From NCBI GenBank assembly GCA_900752275.1, contig CAADUS010000152.1, forward strand, positions 1 to 6,621: a stretch of 6,621 nt of DNA, written 5' to 3'. A model generated the notes under the pieces. That model did not search any database. It was not told where the DNA came from and worked only from the letters and a program-made list of their open reading frames with translations. Numbering within the stretch: position 1 is the first letter of the stretch; each line of letters begins with the position of its first letter. The translations under genes and the position numbers were made by a program. This document shows, piece after piece, positions 5,905 to 6,621 of this stretch. The DNA comes from an uncultured Collinsella sp. (GTDB taxonomy: Bacteria > Actinomycetota > Coriobacteriia > Coriobacteriales > Coriobacteriaceae).

Positions 5905-6315
5905 TCAGTCCTCGAACTGTGCCCACTTATGCGGGTCGTAGATCTTTACCTGTTTGTTGGGCTTGCCGCTCCAGTACTCTTCGTCCATAAAGGGTAGATA
6001 TGCCTGAATGCCGGGGCAGATGAACGGGATTCGCTGTGCTTGCAAACGGTCGCGTTGGCGTTGCTCCAAATGGGTCTCCGAAATCACGACGGGAATACCG
6101 GATAGCTCCACGAGGCTTGCCTGAACTCGCTTGAGGTCGGGTAGCGCCGCGTGCCATGCCATTCGCATCATCAAAAATGAGGCGCCGCGATACGTTGCCT
6201 GCATGACTGTGATGGCGGGTCGTAGCGTGGGATGAATTTTGTGCCGATCTGGCCAAGGGATAGCAGTTATCTCGAGGCCGAGGGTCTCCCATAGGTAATC
6301 AAGCTCATCATCCAT
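5905..6315 (-). CDS. Hypothetical protein resembling the N-terminal half of a MarR-type regulator
   Basis: From the ATG at 6315 (minus strand) the product has 136 residues. GAGG (6320-6323) lies 4 bases upstream. The frame stays open further upstream to a TTG at 6489, but those 58 residues look like non-coding translation, so the inner ATG is preferred. The protein is soluble, with no signal peptide or membrane segment. The block RIPFICPGIQAYLPFMDEEY (about 92-111), preceded by LEQRQRDRL, recalls the N-terminal domain of MarR-like winged-helix proteins seen in Firmicutes and Coriobacteria, in which a similar 'RIPF-(V/I)-x-P-x-x-Q-x-(Y/F)-LPF' stretch comes just before the DNA-binding domain. 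Here the protein ends about 25 residues later with a hydrophilic tail (NKQVKIYDPHKWAQFED) and shows no winged helix. It is therefore either a truncated regulator or a stand-alone version of that domain. The family resemblance is from memory and moderate at best. Confidence 0.55.
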   Translation of the reverse strand: MDDELDYLWETLGLEITAIPWPDRHKIHPTLRPAITVMQATYRGASFLMMRMAWHAALPDLKRVQASLVELSGIPVVISETHLEQRQRDRLQAQRIPFICPGIQAYLPFMDEEYWSGKPNKQVKIYDPHKWAQFED

Positions 6316-6319
6316 GTCG

Positions 6320-6323
6320 CCTC
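6320..6323 (-). promoter_or_regulatory. Ribosome binding site favouring the inner ATG of the minus-strand gene
   Basis: Read on the minus strand, GAGG stands 4 bases before the ATG at 6315-6313. It is modest, but I see no better site for the upstream alternatives at 6489 (TTG) and 6435 (ATG). Confidence 0.45.
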
Positions 6324-6507
6324 GATATCCGCGCGATAATTGGTGTCCTGATTGTGTCACTATTGACGGCGACCAGGATGCAACAATCTGCCAACGGTGG
6401 CTATGGTGCGCTTGCGGTATTTTGACCCCTTGCATGCGGTTTGGCTTCACAGGTCCTTCATGGGTCGGGGCAAATTGGCCGATTTTCAAAAAAGTTAAAA
6501 ATGGGGC

Positions 6508-6536
6508 TTGCGCCGCCGTAGAACTTCCCGTATATT
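6508..6536 (+). promoter_or_regulatory. Promoter of the tRNA-Gln gene
   Basis: TTGCGC (6508-6513) and TATATT (6531-6536) stand 17 bases apart, a good match to sigma-70/SigA -35 and -10 elements. Transcription would begin near 6543, about 38 bases before the mature tRNA start at 6581. An A/T-rich patch (6482-6501) just upstream could act as an UP element. Confidence 0.7.
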
Positions 6537-6580
6537 TCTTTCTTGCGCAAAGGCACAGCCGAGCGCAGCGATGCAGTCAT

Positions 6581-6621
6581 TGGGATGTCGTCTAATGGCA
6601 GGACAGCGGATTCTGGTTCCG
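6581..6621 (+). tRNA. tRNA-Gln, anticodon CTG (3' part cut by window edge)
   Basis: The visible 5' part starts with acceptor strand TGGGATG; the U at position 1 is typical of tRNA-Gln. The D-arm has GTCT (6590-6593) pairing with GGAC (6601-6604) and a loop containing the conserved GG. The anticodon arm CGGA (6607-6610), loop TTCTGGT (6611-6617) and TCCG (6618-6621) follow. The anticodon is CTG at 6613-6615, which reads CAG codons for glutamine. T33 and a purine at 37 are in place. The variable loop, T-arm and 3' acceptor strand lie beyond the window. Confidence 0.9.

Noticed and set aside
6316..6489. N-terminal extension of the minus-strand gene to TTG at 6489
   Set aside because: The extra 58 residues look like translated non-coding DNA, the start is a TTG with no ribosome binding site, and the inner ATG has GAGG.

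Overview
The window comes from a high-GC bacterium. The compact ftsE-ftsX pair, GTG and TTG starts, a VanZ-like protein, a small serine recombinase and GC-rich intergenic palindromes together suggest a gut Coriobacteriia-type actinobacterium, possibly Collinsella-like. That assignment is an inference from gene style and remembered gene content; no taxonomic marker is complete here.

Left part (1-1743): the 3' end of ftsE overlaps ftsX by 14 bases. This pair encodes the ABC-type FtsEX complex that links the division ring to peptidoglycan hydrolases. A strong intrinsic terminator ends the operon. An 86-base near-perfect palindrome starts in the terminator's T-tract and stops about 50 bases before the next gene.

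Middle part (1744-4057): a complete RNase R gene with its own ribosome binding site and a terminator behind it. About 180 non-coding bases follow. They hold a second inverted-repeat element that can fold in two mutually exclusive ways, just upstream of a recombinase gene.

Right part (4058-6621): this looks like accessory sequence. It contains a solitary small serine recombinase, a TTG-started VanZ-family membrane protein, an ArsC/Spx-type thioredoxin-fold protein, and a convergent minus-strand gene. The minus-strand product resembles the front half of a family of MarR-type regulators without the DNA-binding half. A long hairpin lies between the two convergent genes. From 6316 to 6580 I see no gene, only a good sigma-70-like promoter at 6508-6536, which leads to a tRNA-Gln(CTG) gene cut by the right edge.

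The division genes and RNase R are ordinary housekeeping genes. The less ordinary material is in the intergenic palindromes, the solitary recombinase and the apparently truncated regulator near the tRNA. I found no CRISPR array, toxin-antitoxin pair, defence island or complete mobile element. Nothing here is clearly a new system.
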